NCBI GenBank assembly: GCA_000690595.2
Contig: JHUT02000013.1
Coordinates: 1-64,000 of the forward strand
DNA from: Natrinema mahii
GTDB taxonomy: Archaea > Halobacteriota > Halobacteria > Halobacteriales > Natrialbaceae
Direction: 5' to 3'
Length of the DNA stretch: 64,000 nucleotides
Numbering within the stretch: position 1 is the stretch's first letter; each line of letters begins with the position of its first letter. A program made the position numbers and the translations under genes. The notes under the pieces are model-generated. The model worked only from the letters and a program-made list of their open reading frames with translations. It was not told where the DNA came from and made no database searches. Positions 16,329 through 24,639 of this stretch are shown here, piece after piece.

Positions 16329-16829
16329 ATGCATATGATCATTTACGCATTGGTAGAGGCATCGACAGCAGAAGAAGCGCTTTCAACTGGACAGACGGTG
16401 TTCGACCGACTGGTTGGCGCGGAGCCGGATTCTTGTTCAGTGTTCGACTACTACGTCACCTTTGACGAGAAGGAGACGACAGTGGCTGGAAAAGCACGGT
16501 GGGGTGACTTGCCGACAGCTGCACCCGTTACGTCCGACGAAGGTGAAGAACTCCTCGAGCGGGCTTGGGAAATCACAACGGAAACGTTCCAGCGCAATCT
16601 GAATCGGGTGAAGAAGGCACTCGAGGAACACAGCGACGACGAGATCATGCGCGATGAGGGCCTCGCTCGGCATGCCTTCCAGCGCGTCGGTGTTTCCCGT
16701 GGCCCGTCGATCTGCTTGTATGATCAGCACGCGACAGGCATCCGTCATCGCGGGCACCTCGATCGCCTCCTCGAGGAGATTGATGAGCGCAAGACATGCT
16801 GGATCGTACCGGTAGATGTCCATTTCTGA
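16329..16829 (+). CDS. Conserved-looking haloarchaeal protein, unrecognised
   Basis: The 166-residue product begins MHMIIYALVEASTAEEALST, a ferredoxin-like beta-alpha opening, followed by FDYYVTFDEKETTVAGKARW and a long helical part. The C-terminus (ICLYDQHATGIRHRGHLDRL) contains several His. The pattern suggests a small alpha/beta enzyme or binding protein, but I recognise no family. It is followed after six bases by the zinc-ribbon gene at 16836, so the two are likely co-transcribed and may act together. Confidence 0.65.
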   Translation: MHMIIYALVEASTAEEALSTGQTVFDRLVGAEPDSCSVFDYYVTFDEKETTVAGKARWGDLPTAAPVTSDEGEELLERAWEITTETFQRNLNRVKKALEEHSDDEIMRDEGLARHAFQRVGVSRGPSICLYDQHATGIRHRGHLDRLLEEIDERKTCWIVPVDVHF

Positions 16830-16835
16830 GTAATC

Positions 16836-17201
16836 ATGCCCCGAATCACGAACTGGACACGAGAGAGCCGAACACCTACGCTGGCATATCGAAACACGGA
16901 GACTGGAGCGCGAGCGGTCCTGCATCGTGCCCCGGATTCCTACGCGTACAAGTGGCGAGCAGCGATCCTCGTCGATGGCTATCCAGTGTGGTCGCGCGGC
17001 TTCGAGACAAAAGAAGCGACCAGCGTTCGGGATACACTTCGGGATCGACCAGCTCCCGAACTCGCTTGTCCGGAGTGTCCGAACAACGACGTTATTGTCG
17101 GCCAGAAATCTGCTGCTGGTGCAAAAGTCAAACGATGGTTCGACTGTCTTGACTGTGGCTACGAAGCCCCCTCGAAAATCGTCTATGGCGCAGAACGCTA
17201 A
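16836..17201 (+). CDS. DUF7568-like zinc-ribbon protein
   Basis: This 121-residue protein has an N-terminal beta-rich region (PTLAYRNTETGARAVLHRAP) and a C-terminal zinc ribbon with CPECPNNDV and CLDCGYEAPS, spaced as a four-Cys site. I recall very similar haloarchaeal proteins labelled DUF7568. The start ATG at 16836 follows the upstream stop by six bases, which indicates an operon. A nucleic-acid-binding role is likely from the ribbon, but there is no direct evidence. Confidence 0.7.
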   Translation: MPRITNWTRESRTPTLAYRNTETGARAVLHRAPDSYAYKWRAAILVDGYPVWSRGFETKEATSVRDTLRDRPAPELACPECPNNDVIVGQKSAAGAKVKRWFDCLDCGYEAPSKIVYGAER

Positions 17202-17270
17202 CAGCTGGTGAGAGCGAGAGCGCAAGCTAATTGCTCAGAGCAATCATGTGTCTCGAGGAGCAGTCGCAGT

Positions 17271-17570
17271 TCAACTAGTCGTCGTTACTTTGTCTTCGAT
17301 CAGCTGTTCGAAATCTCCTACTCTCCTGTACTCGTCTCTGTGAGCGAGTGCTGCTTGCCCCTTTGGTGTGATTTCATACAGCCCAGATCGTTCTTTGGGT
17401 CCGATTTTGCGTACGAGACCATAATCTGCAAGCACCGGTAGCCGAGTATTGAGATTTTGCCGACTCTTCCCCGTGTGTGCCGCAAGATTCGATGCAACGT
17501 TTCGTCCCGTCTCATTCAGTGCCTCGAGGATCAAGAAGTCTGTTGGGCGTCGGAGTCTCATTATCGCCAT
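17271..17570 (-). CDS. Winged-helix regulator resembling phage phiH1 repressor
   Basis: The 99-residue protein is one winged helix: TDFLILEALNETGRNVASNL, then TGKSRQNLNTRLPVLADYGL as the recognition part, then LYEITPKGQAALAHRDEY as wing and end. This is the plan of the haloarchaeal phiH1-repressor-like family. An AT-rich region with TATA-like words upstream (17585-17612) should be its promoter. It stands apart from any visible phage genes, so its target may be the small membrane gene at 17737 or a lost element. Confidence 0.75.
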   Translation of the reverse strand: MAIMRLRRPTDFLILEALNETGRNVASNLAAHTGKSRQNLNTRLPVLADYGLVRKIGPKERSGLYEITPKGQAALAHRDEYRRVGDFEQLIEDKVTTTS

Positions 17571-17736
17571 TCCCCATCCATTGTATGATCATTATAGTGA
17601 TTTTATAATAATAATGGCCATTCGCCGACAGTATCCAAGACCGCCGTTTTCACGACTGGAAAAGATCTTACGAGGATGTTCGCTGTTGAACCTAATCAAT
17701 GGGGAACAGATGGTCACTACACATGTGAACTGTCCG

Positions 17737-17937
17737 CTATGGGTTTTGCCACATACGGATGAGAGGGGGTACAAATGCGTACAAGCAAACGAGTATCGTT
17801 ATTGTGAAGAATGGGAAATCCAGTGGGTCACCTTCGATAATAAGCCCCACTGTAATAACTGCGAGTGCTAAGCCGACGATGGCAGTACGAATCGCACGAA
17901 GATGTGCTATAAATATCGAATACTGTTCATCATTCAT
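17737..17937 (-). CDS. Small two-span membrane protein
   Basis: From ATG 17937 the frame gives 66 residues: MNDEQYSIFIAHLRAIRTAI, a first hydrophobic helix (VGLALAVITVGLII), a short loop, a second helix (FFTITILVCLYAFVPPL) and IRMWQNP. The layout of a short acidic head and two helices is common among small haloarchaeal membrane proteins. The overlapping plus-strand frame lacks such structure. Function unknown. Confidence 0.5.
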   Translation of the reverse strand: MNDEQYSIFIAHLRAIRTAIVGLALAVITVGLIIEGDPLDFPFFTITILVCLYAFVPPLIRMWQNP

Positions 17938-18041
17938 ACATGATATCGGAGTTCTCACTATATCGGTCTTTTTGTTTATTGAGGTCTGCAAACTGAGCGA
18001 TGACCCGAAAATATATGTCTTCTCGATAAGGTATTCGCTGT

Positions 18042-18290
18042 ATGCCTGCATTCGGAATTGGTACCCCCATCTACCTTGCCATCCAAGCGTTCATTGCACG
18101 CTTCGTGTATCGTGAGGCCTCAACTCACAACCGCCGCTCGCCGCTTGTTTTAGCCGGTAGCATCTTTATCCTGAGTATCGTTGCTGTGTTTATCGTGGGT
18201 AGTATTCTACCTGTTCTCCTTGTCGAAGCAGTGGTCATTATAATGTACCGTGCTGCTACATCTAGAAATAAACCACCTACTGCACAATAA
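18042..18290 (+). CDS. Small membrane protein, two to three spans
   Basis: The 82-residue product has a hydrophobic start (PIYLAIQAFIARFVY), a short charged loop and a long hydrophobic stretch (LVLAGSIFILSIVAVFIVGSILPVL...) that can form two helices, ending in a basic tail. No family is recognised. It is divergent from the small membrane gene at 17737, sharing a 100-base promoter region, and the two may be functionally linked. Confidence 0.5.
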   Translation: MPAFGIGTPIYLAIQAFIARFVYREASTHNRRSPLVLAGSIFILSIVAVFIVGSILPVLLVEAVVIIMYRAATSRNKPPTAQ

Positions 18291-18436
18291 TCACACCCTC
18301 CTGTTTAACTGAAAATCAAACAATTCTTTACCTGTACTGATCAGCAACTACGTGTGCAGACACATCCATTATGCATGATCGAGAGAAGTCATTGAATACC
18401 AGAAAATAGTTCACCAACCGTAGGATTGTCAGGAAT

Positions 18437-19021
18437 GTGAATAGACGTGAGTATCTCGCAGCAGTCTGTAGTACTGGAGTCGTCGCAACGGCTGGGTGTA
18501 GCGAAATAAGAAGTGCACAGACACTCTCCGACCCGACCGTTCGTGCGGACTCGAGCGGACGAAAGACGCTCGTCTTCGCAACCAACAATGGGGAAATCGG
18601 GAAATTTGGGATAAATGGCCGTGTTGACTCTGGGGTAATCGATGCACCACTCGAGATCTGGCACCGCGAAGGGACGGCTGTGAAGTCCATCAAACTCAGA
18701 GTGTGGATGCCTGAAGTAGCGACGGAATCACCCCCAAAGGTCGCTATCGTCTCGCCAGTAGAAGGTGATAGTTCGCCACCGCCCTCAGTGACACTCTACA
18801 CGCCTGACCGCGCTCTCGGAACAGTCATCGAAGTCTCTGATTTGAATGACCTTGCAGACGAGACTATCAGTATCCTCAACCTGCTCATCAAACCAGTAGC
18901 AGAAACCGCCACCAAGCTCACTATTCACGCGACAATCGAACTCACAAGTAGTGGCGTCCTCGAACGTGACTACACGCTCAGCGGAGAACTCCAGTTAACG
19001 TACTCCGAACTCAATAACTGA
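18437..19021 (+). CDS. Tat-exported lipoprotein, unrecognised
   Basis: From GTG 18437 the 194-residue protein begins with a twin-arginine signal (NRREYLAAVCSTGVVATAGC) ending in a lipobox Cys at about residue 21, so it should be folded, exported by Tat and lipid-anchored, as usual for haloarchaeal lipoproteins. The mature part is beta-rich with LKLRVWMPE-type and ATIELTSSG strands, like an immunoglobulin-like domain. An ATG two bases upstream is out of frame, which supports the GTG start. Function unknown. Confidence 0.65.
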   Translation: MNRREYLAAVCSTGVVATAGCSEIRSAQTLSDPTVRADSSGRKTLVFATNNGEIGKFGINGRVDSGVIDAPLEIWHREGTAVKSIKLRVWMPEVATESPPKVAIVSPVEGDSSPPPSVTLYTPDRALGTVIEVSDLNDLADETISILNLLIKPVAETATKLTIHATIELTSSGVLERDYTLSGELQLTYSELNN

Positions 19022-19200
19022 TCGTCAGACTTGGCCGACAACTTCTATTGAAATCCTATGAGTCCAGCATTTCCACTACTGAACCAGCCGTTAGGTCGTT
19101 GTTCTGTACGTACCGTAGCAAGTGGTCATCCCTCACTTGCGGAAAGAGCCAGAGAGCAGTACAGTTTTTCGTGCCCCACCAGGAGCGGAAGCGGTACTCA

Positions 19201-19431
19201 ATGAGCGATACATCAGTAAACTCTCAAGACTCGAGCGAACTCTCACCAGCACAGCGACTCGAGGCACCGAACACACGACTGATTGACGCCAGCATCGCAA
19301 CGATCAACGATATGGAGACTCTGCGAGCCTGCATTGCCTACGAAAACCAGCACCAACAACGTGTTCCGATCCTCCGCCTGCTCGAGAAGCGGGCCAACGA
19401 ACTCCGTTCGAACGACAAGGATGACGACTAA
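19201..19431 (+). CDS. Small acidic helical protein, conserved-looking
   Basis: From ATG 19201 the 76-residue protein has a polar head and then RLEAPNTRLIDASIATINDM, LRACIAYENQHQQRVPILRL and LEKRANELR, a helix pattern I remember in small haloarchaeal proteins without assigned function. The longer frame from 19048 adds non-haloarchaeal sequence. Whether it works with the DoxX-like gene 167 bases downstream is unclear. Confidence 0.6.
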   Translation: MSDTSVNSQDSSELSPAQRLEAPNTRLIDASIATINDMETLRACIAYENQHQQRVPILRLLEKRANELRSNDKDDD

Positions 19432-19598
19432 CTCGACACGTCATCTGACATAGTATTTCACCGATAGGGTTCTGTTGAACATCTTCGGAAAGATGCCACA
19501 ATTCGCTGTGTGCCACTGTCTATGTACTCTTCTCGAGATAGCGGCAGGAGCGTCAGAGATAGTGGCAGTTAACCCGCCAGCGTCCTCTGTGCTAGTTG

Positions 19599-19991
19599 AT
19601 GTCTGATTCCGACTCTGTTCACGAGAGCCCACCGTCGTTGCTCGGTCGACTCCTCTTTGGGAGCGGGCTTGCAGCACTCGCACTCCGCAACCTGACGAAT
19701 CTTGACGGCCGGATCGCCTATGCAGATGCCAAAGGCGTCCCCCTTGCAGACAAACTCGTCCCTGCCTCGAGTGGTCTCCTTCTCGGCGGCGGCCTTGGCA
19801 TTGGCCTCTGGAAACTGCCCAAGCTGTCTGCAGCCAGTGTTGCCGCGTTCTTCATCGGCGTGACTCCGGTGATGCACGATTTCTGGGCAGTCGACGAAGA
19901 CTCGCGTGACGAAGAACTCACCTCGTTCCTCCAGAACCTCGTGCTCCTCGGTGCTGCCATCGCCTTCTTCAAGCGAGCACGGCAGAACTAA
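19599..19991 (+). CDS. DoxX-family membrane protein
   Basis: The 130-residue protein shows the DoxX plan of four hydrophobic helices: LLFGSGLAALALRNL, a second after ASSGLLLGGGLGIGLW, SAASVAAFFIGVTPVMHDFW and LTSFLQNLVLLGAAIAFF. The pattern TPVMHDFWAV...EELTSFLQN is characteristic of the family. DoxX proteins are small inner-membrane proteins associated with redox or quinone functions in other organisms; the role in haloarchaea is not settled. ATG 19599 is preferred over 19596 by two residues only. Confidence 0.75.
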   Translation: MSDSDSVHESPPSLLGRLLFGSGLAALALRNLTNLDGRIAYADAKGVPLADKLVPASSGLLLGGGLGIGLWKLPKLSAASVAAFFIGVTPVMHDFWAVDEDSRDEELTSFLQNLVLLGAAIAFFKRARQN

Positions 19992-20078
19992 CAGAACACT
20001 ATTTTGCGTGGAGTGACCCGTCTCGGGCATCATTCCACCGTTTCGCGGAAGACACTGGGATACACAAGCCGTCAGTAG

Positions 20079-20789
20079 TCATCCCTGTACCTCCGTCCCT
20101 GCTCGGAAACTCGTGAGGTCATCGATCCGCTCTTCGAGTGCTTCGATTTCCTGTTGCAGCTCCTCGGCTTCGGTCTCCTCGCTGGCAGCAAGTTGGTCCT
20201 TCAAGCCCTGGAGGCGTGACTCCTTGACGTCGTCGTCGACCTCCGCCTTGCGAACGTACTCGCTCTCATCGATTTCGTAGACATCCGACTCGGTGAGTGT
20301 CGTCACCTCGAGTGCCTCGTCGACCTTCTGGCGATCAACGCTCATGACGCGCTCGCGGTCGATCCCTTCCGCCTCGAGCATCGAGAGGACGTCCTCATCG
20401 TCTTTGAGCGAGCGGTTACGGCGACTCGTGCGCTGGACCGAGCCGTACTGACCGGCAACAGGACGGTCGTGATGAAGCCGTGAGAGAAGTACGTCAGCAA
20501 CCTCCTGGCGAAAGTCGTTGGCATCACGCTGGACATCCGACAGCAGCGTATAGAGATTCACCAGTGTGGCTGTCTCCAACTCAGGCAGGTCGGTTACGTC
20601 GTGGCGCTCGAGTGCATCGATCAGTAGCAGCGCATCCGAGTAGATATCCAGACCGTCGGGTTCGGTTCGGTCGTCATCGGTATCTGGTTCGTATGCTGTG
20701 TCGGCCAGTTGGGTCGTCGTCGGTCCGTCTGTCTCGGCGATCACACCCGCGTCTTCATCGATCTCGAATCGGGGATGGACACTCAACAC
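20079..20789 (-). CDS. Acidic coiled-coil protein, possibly 5'-interrupted
   Basis: The first ATG/GTG-type start is the GTG at 20789, giving 236 residues: an acidic N-terminal part, a helical middle (ALLLIDALERHDVTDLPELE), then RQKVDEALEVTTLTESDVYE and a C-terminal coiled coil (EETEAEELQQEIEALEERID). However, convincing coding sequence continues in frame for another 73 codons upstream to a TAG at 21009-21011, with no ATG or GTG between. The gene may therefore be a 5'-truncated or nonsense-interrupted version of a longer protein. Family not recognised. Confidence 0.6.
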   Translation of the reverse strand: MLSVHPRFEIDEDAGVIAETDGPTTTQLADTAYEPDTDDDRTEPDGLDIYSDALLLIDALERHDVTDLPELETATLVNLYTLLSDVQRDANDFRQEVADVLLSRLHHDRPVAGQYGSVQRTSRRNRSLKDDEDVLSMLEAEGIDRERVMSVDRQKVDEALEVTTLTESDVYEIDESEYVRKAEVDDDVKESRLQGLKDQLAASEETEAEELQQEIEALEERIDDLTSFRAGTEVQG

Positions 20790-21063
20790 CGCTGGATACG
20801 AGTCAGCATCTGGTGGCAGCCGGTCGAGATCAAACCCATCGTGCGCGGTCTGTATCTGATGATACAGCGACTTGAACTGATCGCGTTGGAGCGGGCGCTT
20901 CTCGTTGGACTCATCAAACTGGACGATAACGCGGTGTTCTTGGGCATCTGTGATGTGGATGCGAGAGTGCGACAGTGGTGTGATCAGTGTCGCGTCCGCC
21001 GGCAGCTCCTAAGTGGTTTGATACACCGACTGCTGCGATGAATTGGCTAGTAAGTAGGTTTGC

Positions 21064-21285
21064 TTACTGATCGACCGTGATAGTGCCGCTATCTACAGTT
21101 ATATTGTATCCAATATACTCAAACTGAATCTTACTTGATTCAGCAAGACGGTCTAATGCATCAGGGTCAATGCTATCATATAGAGGTGGCAAGTCCAGCG
21201 GATCCTGTTCCTCCATTTCAGCCACTCTATCTACAATTTCAATGGCTGGACTGGCTCGTGTACTCGTCGTTAGATTCCCCATCAT
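21064..21285 (-). CDS. HalOD1 output-domain protein
   Basis: The 73-residue product consists almost entirely of a HalOD1 domain: AIEIVDRVAEMEEQDPLDLP, PLYDSIDPDALDRL, and the two final strands FEYIGYNITVDSGTITV. HalOD1 is a haloarchaeal output domain often found alone or behind response-regulator modules. The stand-alone form, as here, is common, and its molecular role is not established. ATG 21285 or 21282 can both serve. A related but broken HalOD1-like frame lies at 22833-23057. Confidence 0.75.
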   Translation of the reverse strand: MMGNLTTSTRASPAIEIVDRVAEMEEQDPLDLPPLYDSIDPDALDRLAESSKIQFEYIGYNITVDSGTITVDQ

Positions 21286-21488
21286 GGACTCAATTTGACG
21301 GCCCCGTTTATAATTGAATCGTGGATTAAAGTAGGCAATTATAAACTATGATAGTTGATGCCTCCCGGTAACTGATTTTTCTGTACTTATTGCTAACTCA
21401 AGATCGTCCGTCCGACCGTGTGGGAGTTCTCGGACACCCGATTAGGAAGTATAGTGGCGTACATATCGATTTAGAGACAGGTGATTTT

Positions 21489-21740
21489 ATGTACACCTTC
21501 TTAGAAAATAGAGATATGTCTGGTTGGTCACCACCAACAATTCCCCAGAAATGGTTTATCGGAATCGGTGTCCTCTACGGGCTTTTGGTAGTCTACTTAT
21601 TTCTCACTCAACATATAACATCTATAATCTGGCTTGGCATATTGCTCGGGGTACTTTATCTCTCGTGGCGGTTCGTCGCTGCTGTGGAGGCGATCGCTGA
21701 CGCTCTCCAACGGATTGCTGATCAACAGGAACAGAACTGA
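21489..21740 (+). CDS. Small two-span membrane protein
   Basis: From ATG 21489 the protein has 83 residues (ATG 21516, MSGWSPPTIPQKWF, is also good). Two hydrophobic helices (IGIGVLYGLLVVYLFLTQ and SIIWLGILLGVLYLSW) precede a polar amphipathic tail (VAAVEAIADALQRIADQQ). This head-two-helices-tail pattern recurs in small haloarchaeal proteins of unknown function. Confidence 0.6.
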   Translation: MYTFLENRDMSGWSPPTIPQKWFIGIGVLYGLLVVYLFLTQHITSIIWLGILLGVLYLSWRFVAAVEAIADALQRIADQQEQN

Positions 21741-21850
21741 TCGGTTTGCATTTGTAGTTACTGCTACTCGAGACCCCGGCGGCCGCCGATTAGCGGCTCT
21801 CCAACTGCTCGAGTCCGGCGTATTTTTCAGACCCCAGAGGGGCAGAGGTC

Positions 21851-21891
21851 TTCTCGAGTTCAATTCGATTCAGTTCGATTCGACTCGAGAA
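21851..21891. promoter_or_regulatory. Inverted repeat with internal direct repeats before the ArdC-like gene
   Basis: TTCTCGAG (21851-21858) and CTCGAGAA (21884-21891) frame two tandem copies of TTCGATT, ending 13 bases before the ATG at 21905. The position fits an operator overlapping the leader or core promoter. Confidence 0.4.
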
Positions 21892-21904
21892 GCAGTGATC
21901 AAAC

Positions 21905-22840
21905 ATGGCTACGAGCAACAGCTCCCGGGAAACGTTCGACGATTCGGACACCCGACACGATGAGATGCACAGTACGATCGAGGCATGGATCCAAGACCTC
22001 GTCGACGAAGTCGATGACGCCGTCTCGAGCGAGCAGTTCAAAGAATGGTTGGACGTCCAGAGTCGCTTCCACGACTACTCGCACCGAAACACGCTGTTGA
22101 TCAAACTCCAGTGTCCGCAGGCAACACGCGTTGCCGGCTACCGAACATGGCAAAATGAGTTTGATCGACACGTCAAAGAAGGGGAGACAGCGATCTGGAT
22201 CTGGGCACCCATCATTGCAAAGCAGTGCCCTGACTGTGGGAACTCCCCCTCGTACCACGAGCGCAGTGACTGTGAATACGATGAAACCCCGCCGGACAGC
22301 TGGGAGAAAGGACTCGTTGGCTTTCGACCAGCGCCCGTCTTCGATATCTCACAGACTGACGGCGAGCCACTGCCCGACCTCGAGACCGAAGCAAAGGGAC
22401 AGGCTGACGAGTTGGTTCCCGCACTCCTCGAGGCAGCAGACCCACTCGAGGTGGACGTAGAGGTCGTGTCCCCCAAGGACTGGTCGCATGGGAACGCCAA
22501 GGGCGTCTGTGAGTACCGCCCTCAAGAGCAGCCACGCGTCGCCGTCCGTGATCGCGAGAACGAGGCTGACCTCGCCGTCACGCTCGTTCACGAGTACGCA
22601 CATGCGCTGTTACACAGTGGCGTCGACGACGAGGCTGAGCGATCGAAGCGTGAGCTCGAGGCCGAAGCGGTCGGTTACATCGTTGGACGGCACTTCGAGT
22701 TGGATACCAGTGGGTCAGCGTTCTACCTTGCCGCGTGGCACGGTGACGAGCCCGAAACGATCCTCGACCGGCTTGAGCGAATCAGTTCGACCGCCCAGGA
22801 GGTCATCGACATCGTCAGTGAAGAGGTCGACGATGAGTGA
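21905..22840 (+). CDS. ArdC-like N-terminal domain fused to an M78-type metallopeptidase
   Basis: In this 311-residue protein, residues of about 25-110 resemble the ArdC single-stranded-DNA-binding domain (FKEWLDVQSRFHDYSHRNTL, RVAGYRTWQNEF..HVKEGE). A Cys-rich insert follows (CPDCGNSPSYHERSDC). The C-terminal part holds the metalloprotease motif VTLVHEYAHALLH near residue 230 and a downstream Glu-rich helix (ELEAEAVGYIVGRHF), as in ImmA/IrrE-type peptidases. ArdC proteins are plasmid-borne and protect entering DNA from restriction. The context of a haloarchaeal replicon fits. A decayed HalOD1-like gene overlaps its end. Confidence 0.85.
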   Translation: MATSNSSRETFDDSDTRHDEMHSTIEAWIQDLVDEVDDAVSSEQFKEWLDVQSRFHDYSHRNTLLIKLQCPQATRVAGYRTWQNEFDRHVKEGETAIWIWAPIIAKQCPDCGNSPSYHERSDCEYDETPPDSWEKGLVGFRPAPVFDISQTDGEPLPDLETEAKGQADELVPALLEAADPLEVDVEVVSPKDWSHGNAKGVCEYRPQEQPRVAVRDRENEADLAVTLVHEYAHALLHSGVDDEAERSKRELEAEAVGYIVGRHFELDTSGSAFYLAAWHGDEPETILDRLERISSTAQEVIDIVSEEVDDE

Positions 22841-23057
22841 TCGACCGCTTCTGCTCGAGATCATCAGTGCGCTCGAGGAGCAGGGCTTCGATTGAGGCGA
22901 GTACCAACTACAGAGGATGATCGACGCCGAAGCACTTGGGCGGCTTGTAGACTCGACGGGCCCACAGACAGGTACTGATCTCGAGATTCGATACTCGGTT
23001 GGTGAGTTCTGTGTGGTGGTTACATCATCTGATGAGGTCACGGTCAAGGTTTCGTAG
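22833..23057 (+). pseudogene. HalOD1-like gene interrupted by one in-frame TGA
   Basis: From ATG 22833, overlapping the ArdC-like stop, the frame reads MSDRPLLLEIISALEEQGFD, then TGA at 22893-22895, then continues without other stops as GEYQLQRMIDAEALGRLVDS and on to strands FCVVVTSSDEVTVKV and a TAG at 23055-23057. The continuation matches a HalOD1-type output domain, so this was one 74-residue gene. The TGA is at a place where Trp would fit (one-base change from TGG). I call it a pseudogene; readthrough is unproven. Confidence 0.6.
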
Positions 23058-23170
23058 AACGGGATGCCAAAACAAGGCCGTCATAGATTATCTGATCTGT
23101 TGAGCTGGTAATCGCAATAAATGATAAGTACAGGGAACGCATGTATCGATCAGTACGGTAGAGACTCTTC

Positions 23171-24439
23171 TTACGATTCTAACGCGTAGGTTCCGGAATA
23201 CGTAGATACGATAACATTCTCATCGACGACGAAATCATAGATCTGTTCGTTCTGACTCGGGTTCTCTCGCGGAGTCCACTTTCGAGTGATTTCACCGTCG
23301 GGGTTTACTCTCTGAAGTTCTTGACTAGTTTGAACAAACACTGATTCTTCAGAGCCGAATTGTTCTTCGCTAACAATTTCCCACGACTCGATTTCACTAC
23401 CGACATCTGTACTCCAAAGTTCGGTTCCATCATCCAACTTAAATGCAGATATTTTTTGTTCGCCGCGTTTGCCACTGTATATTCGATTCTCGTAAATGCG
23501 CAGATCCCCTTCGTACAGGCGATTTGGGCTTCGACGATGACGTGTCATCTCTCGTTCCCATTGTTTCTGCCCGTCGGCGACAGCATACAGGTAGGAGTCG
23601 TCCTTCGCGAGCACGAGATCGGAGGCAACTCCGTGAATCCGTAATGAACTCGAGGAAGGAGACAATTCCACTCGCCAACGCTCTTCCCCGTCAGCGATCG
23701 CGACAACAGCCTCGTTGTTCGCTGCATAGACTACACCGTCAGAAACGTCAAAAGACGTATAGTCGTTATTGGACTCGTATCGCCACTGTACCTTCCCCTC
23801 CCCCTCGCCCACATTGAGTGCAGTGATATCACTGTCAGTCACCCCGTAGACAGAGGCCGTTTCAGCAGTAGTACCAGCGTCAGTATCAAAGATCGATCCT
23901 ATTCCTGCGAATTCCCAGAGGAGATCACCGGTGTTAGGATCAAGCGCTTTGAGGGTCTCATCAGACACGTAAACGGCATTCTCAGTGACGTGCTCAAGCC
24001 TCCCTTCCGGCGTGACGTGTCCAGGTCCTCTCCATCGCCTCGTTCCATCGAACTCAATCGCTGAGACCCAACTATTAGCAGCATCATCAGCTGTCTCGTA
24101 ATATATCGCATCTTTTACAACTATATTCGAAAGTGATCCACTGAACCCCTGTGTCCACCGAAGATTGCTATTTTGTAGATCCAGAGAAAAGAGATCACCA
24201 CTCCCAGTCTCTCCGGTGAATTGGTCGTTTTCGTCTTCCGGGCCAATTTTGTCACCATATAACATTCCGTCTGAGACGTTCAAATAGCCGCCCGAGATCC
24301 GGTGTCGCCATTTGTAGTCGTCGAATGCGCTCTTGTGATCCGTATTGGAATCAGGCACAGGACCTCGAGTATTCGAAGGTGCCGTACAGCCGGCGAGACC
24401 TGCTGTAGCGGCTACTGTGAGGAGAGAACGACGCTTCAT
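23171..24439 (-). CDS. PQQ-like beta-propeller lipoprotein
   Basis: The 422-residue protein starts MKRRSLLTVAATAGLAGCTA, a Tat/lipobox signal with lipid-anchored Cys at residue 18. The mature part is built of about seven or eight repeated blades with the PQQ-repeat pattern (ALDPNTGDLLWEF, ALNVGEGEGKVQWRYES, AIADGEERWRVELSP, AVADGQKQWEREM, AFKLDDGTELWSTDVG). Such propellers are extracellular binding or scaffold domains. No enzyme motif is seen. It stands between the ArdC-like region and the helicase, transcribed away from the helicase gene. Confidence 0.8.
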   Translation of the reverse strand: MKRRSLLTVAATAGLAGCTAPSNTRGPVPDSNTDHKSAFDDYKWRHRISGGYLNVSDGMLYGDKIGPEDENDQFTGETGSGDLFSLDLQNSNLRWTQGFSGSLSNIVVKDAIYYETADDAANSWVSAIEFDGTRRWRGPGHVTPEGRLEHVTENAVYVSDETLKALDPNTGDLLWEFAGIGSIFDTDAGTTAETASVYGVTDSDITALNVGEGEGKVQWRYESNNDYTSFDVSDGVVYAANNEAVVAIADGEERWRVELSPSSSSLRIHGVASDLVLAKDDSYLYAVADGQKQWEREMTRHRRSPNRLYEGDLRIYENRIYSGKRGEQKISAFKLDDGTELWSTDVGSEIESWEIVSEEQFGSEESVFVQTSQELQRVNPDGEITRKWTPRENPSQNEQIYDFVVDENVIVSTYSGTYALES

Positions 24440-24639
24440 AGCAATTTATTCTAAACTCCCGGTAAATGCTTTCGGGTGAGCTGTTGAGTTTGCAGATCCA
24501 TTTGCCAATCTATTCATCGAGAAGTGGAAGTAATTAACTCATGAGAAGTGGTCTGTGACACACTCTATCAAAACTACTAGCCATGTGATGACTTCACTGA
24601 ACGGGAAGATTTAGGATTCAGTGCTTCGTTCTGATCGAC

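Noticed and set aside
17614-17871. Plus-strand Cys-containing frame overlapping the small membrane gene
   Set aside because: Composition is not haloarchaeal, while the opposite strand gives a well-structured two-helix membrane protein.
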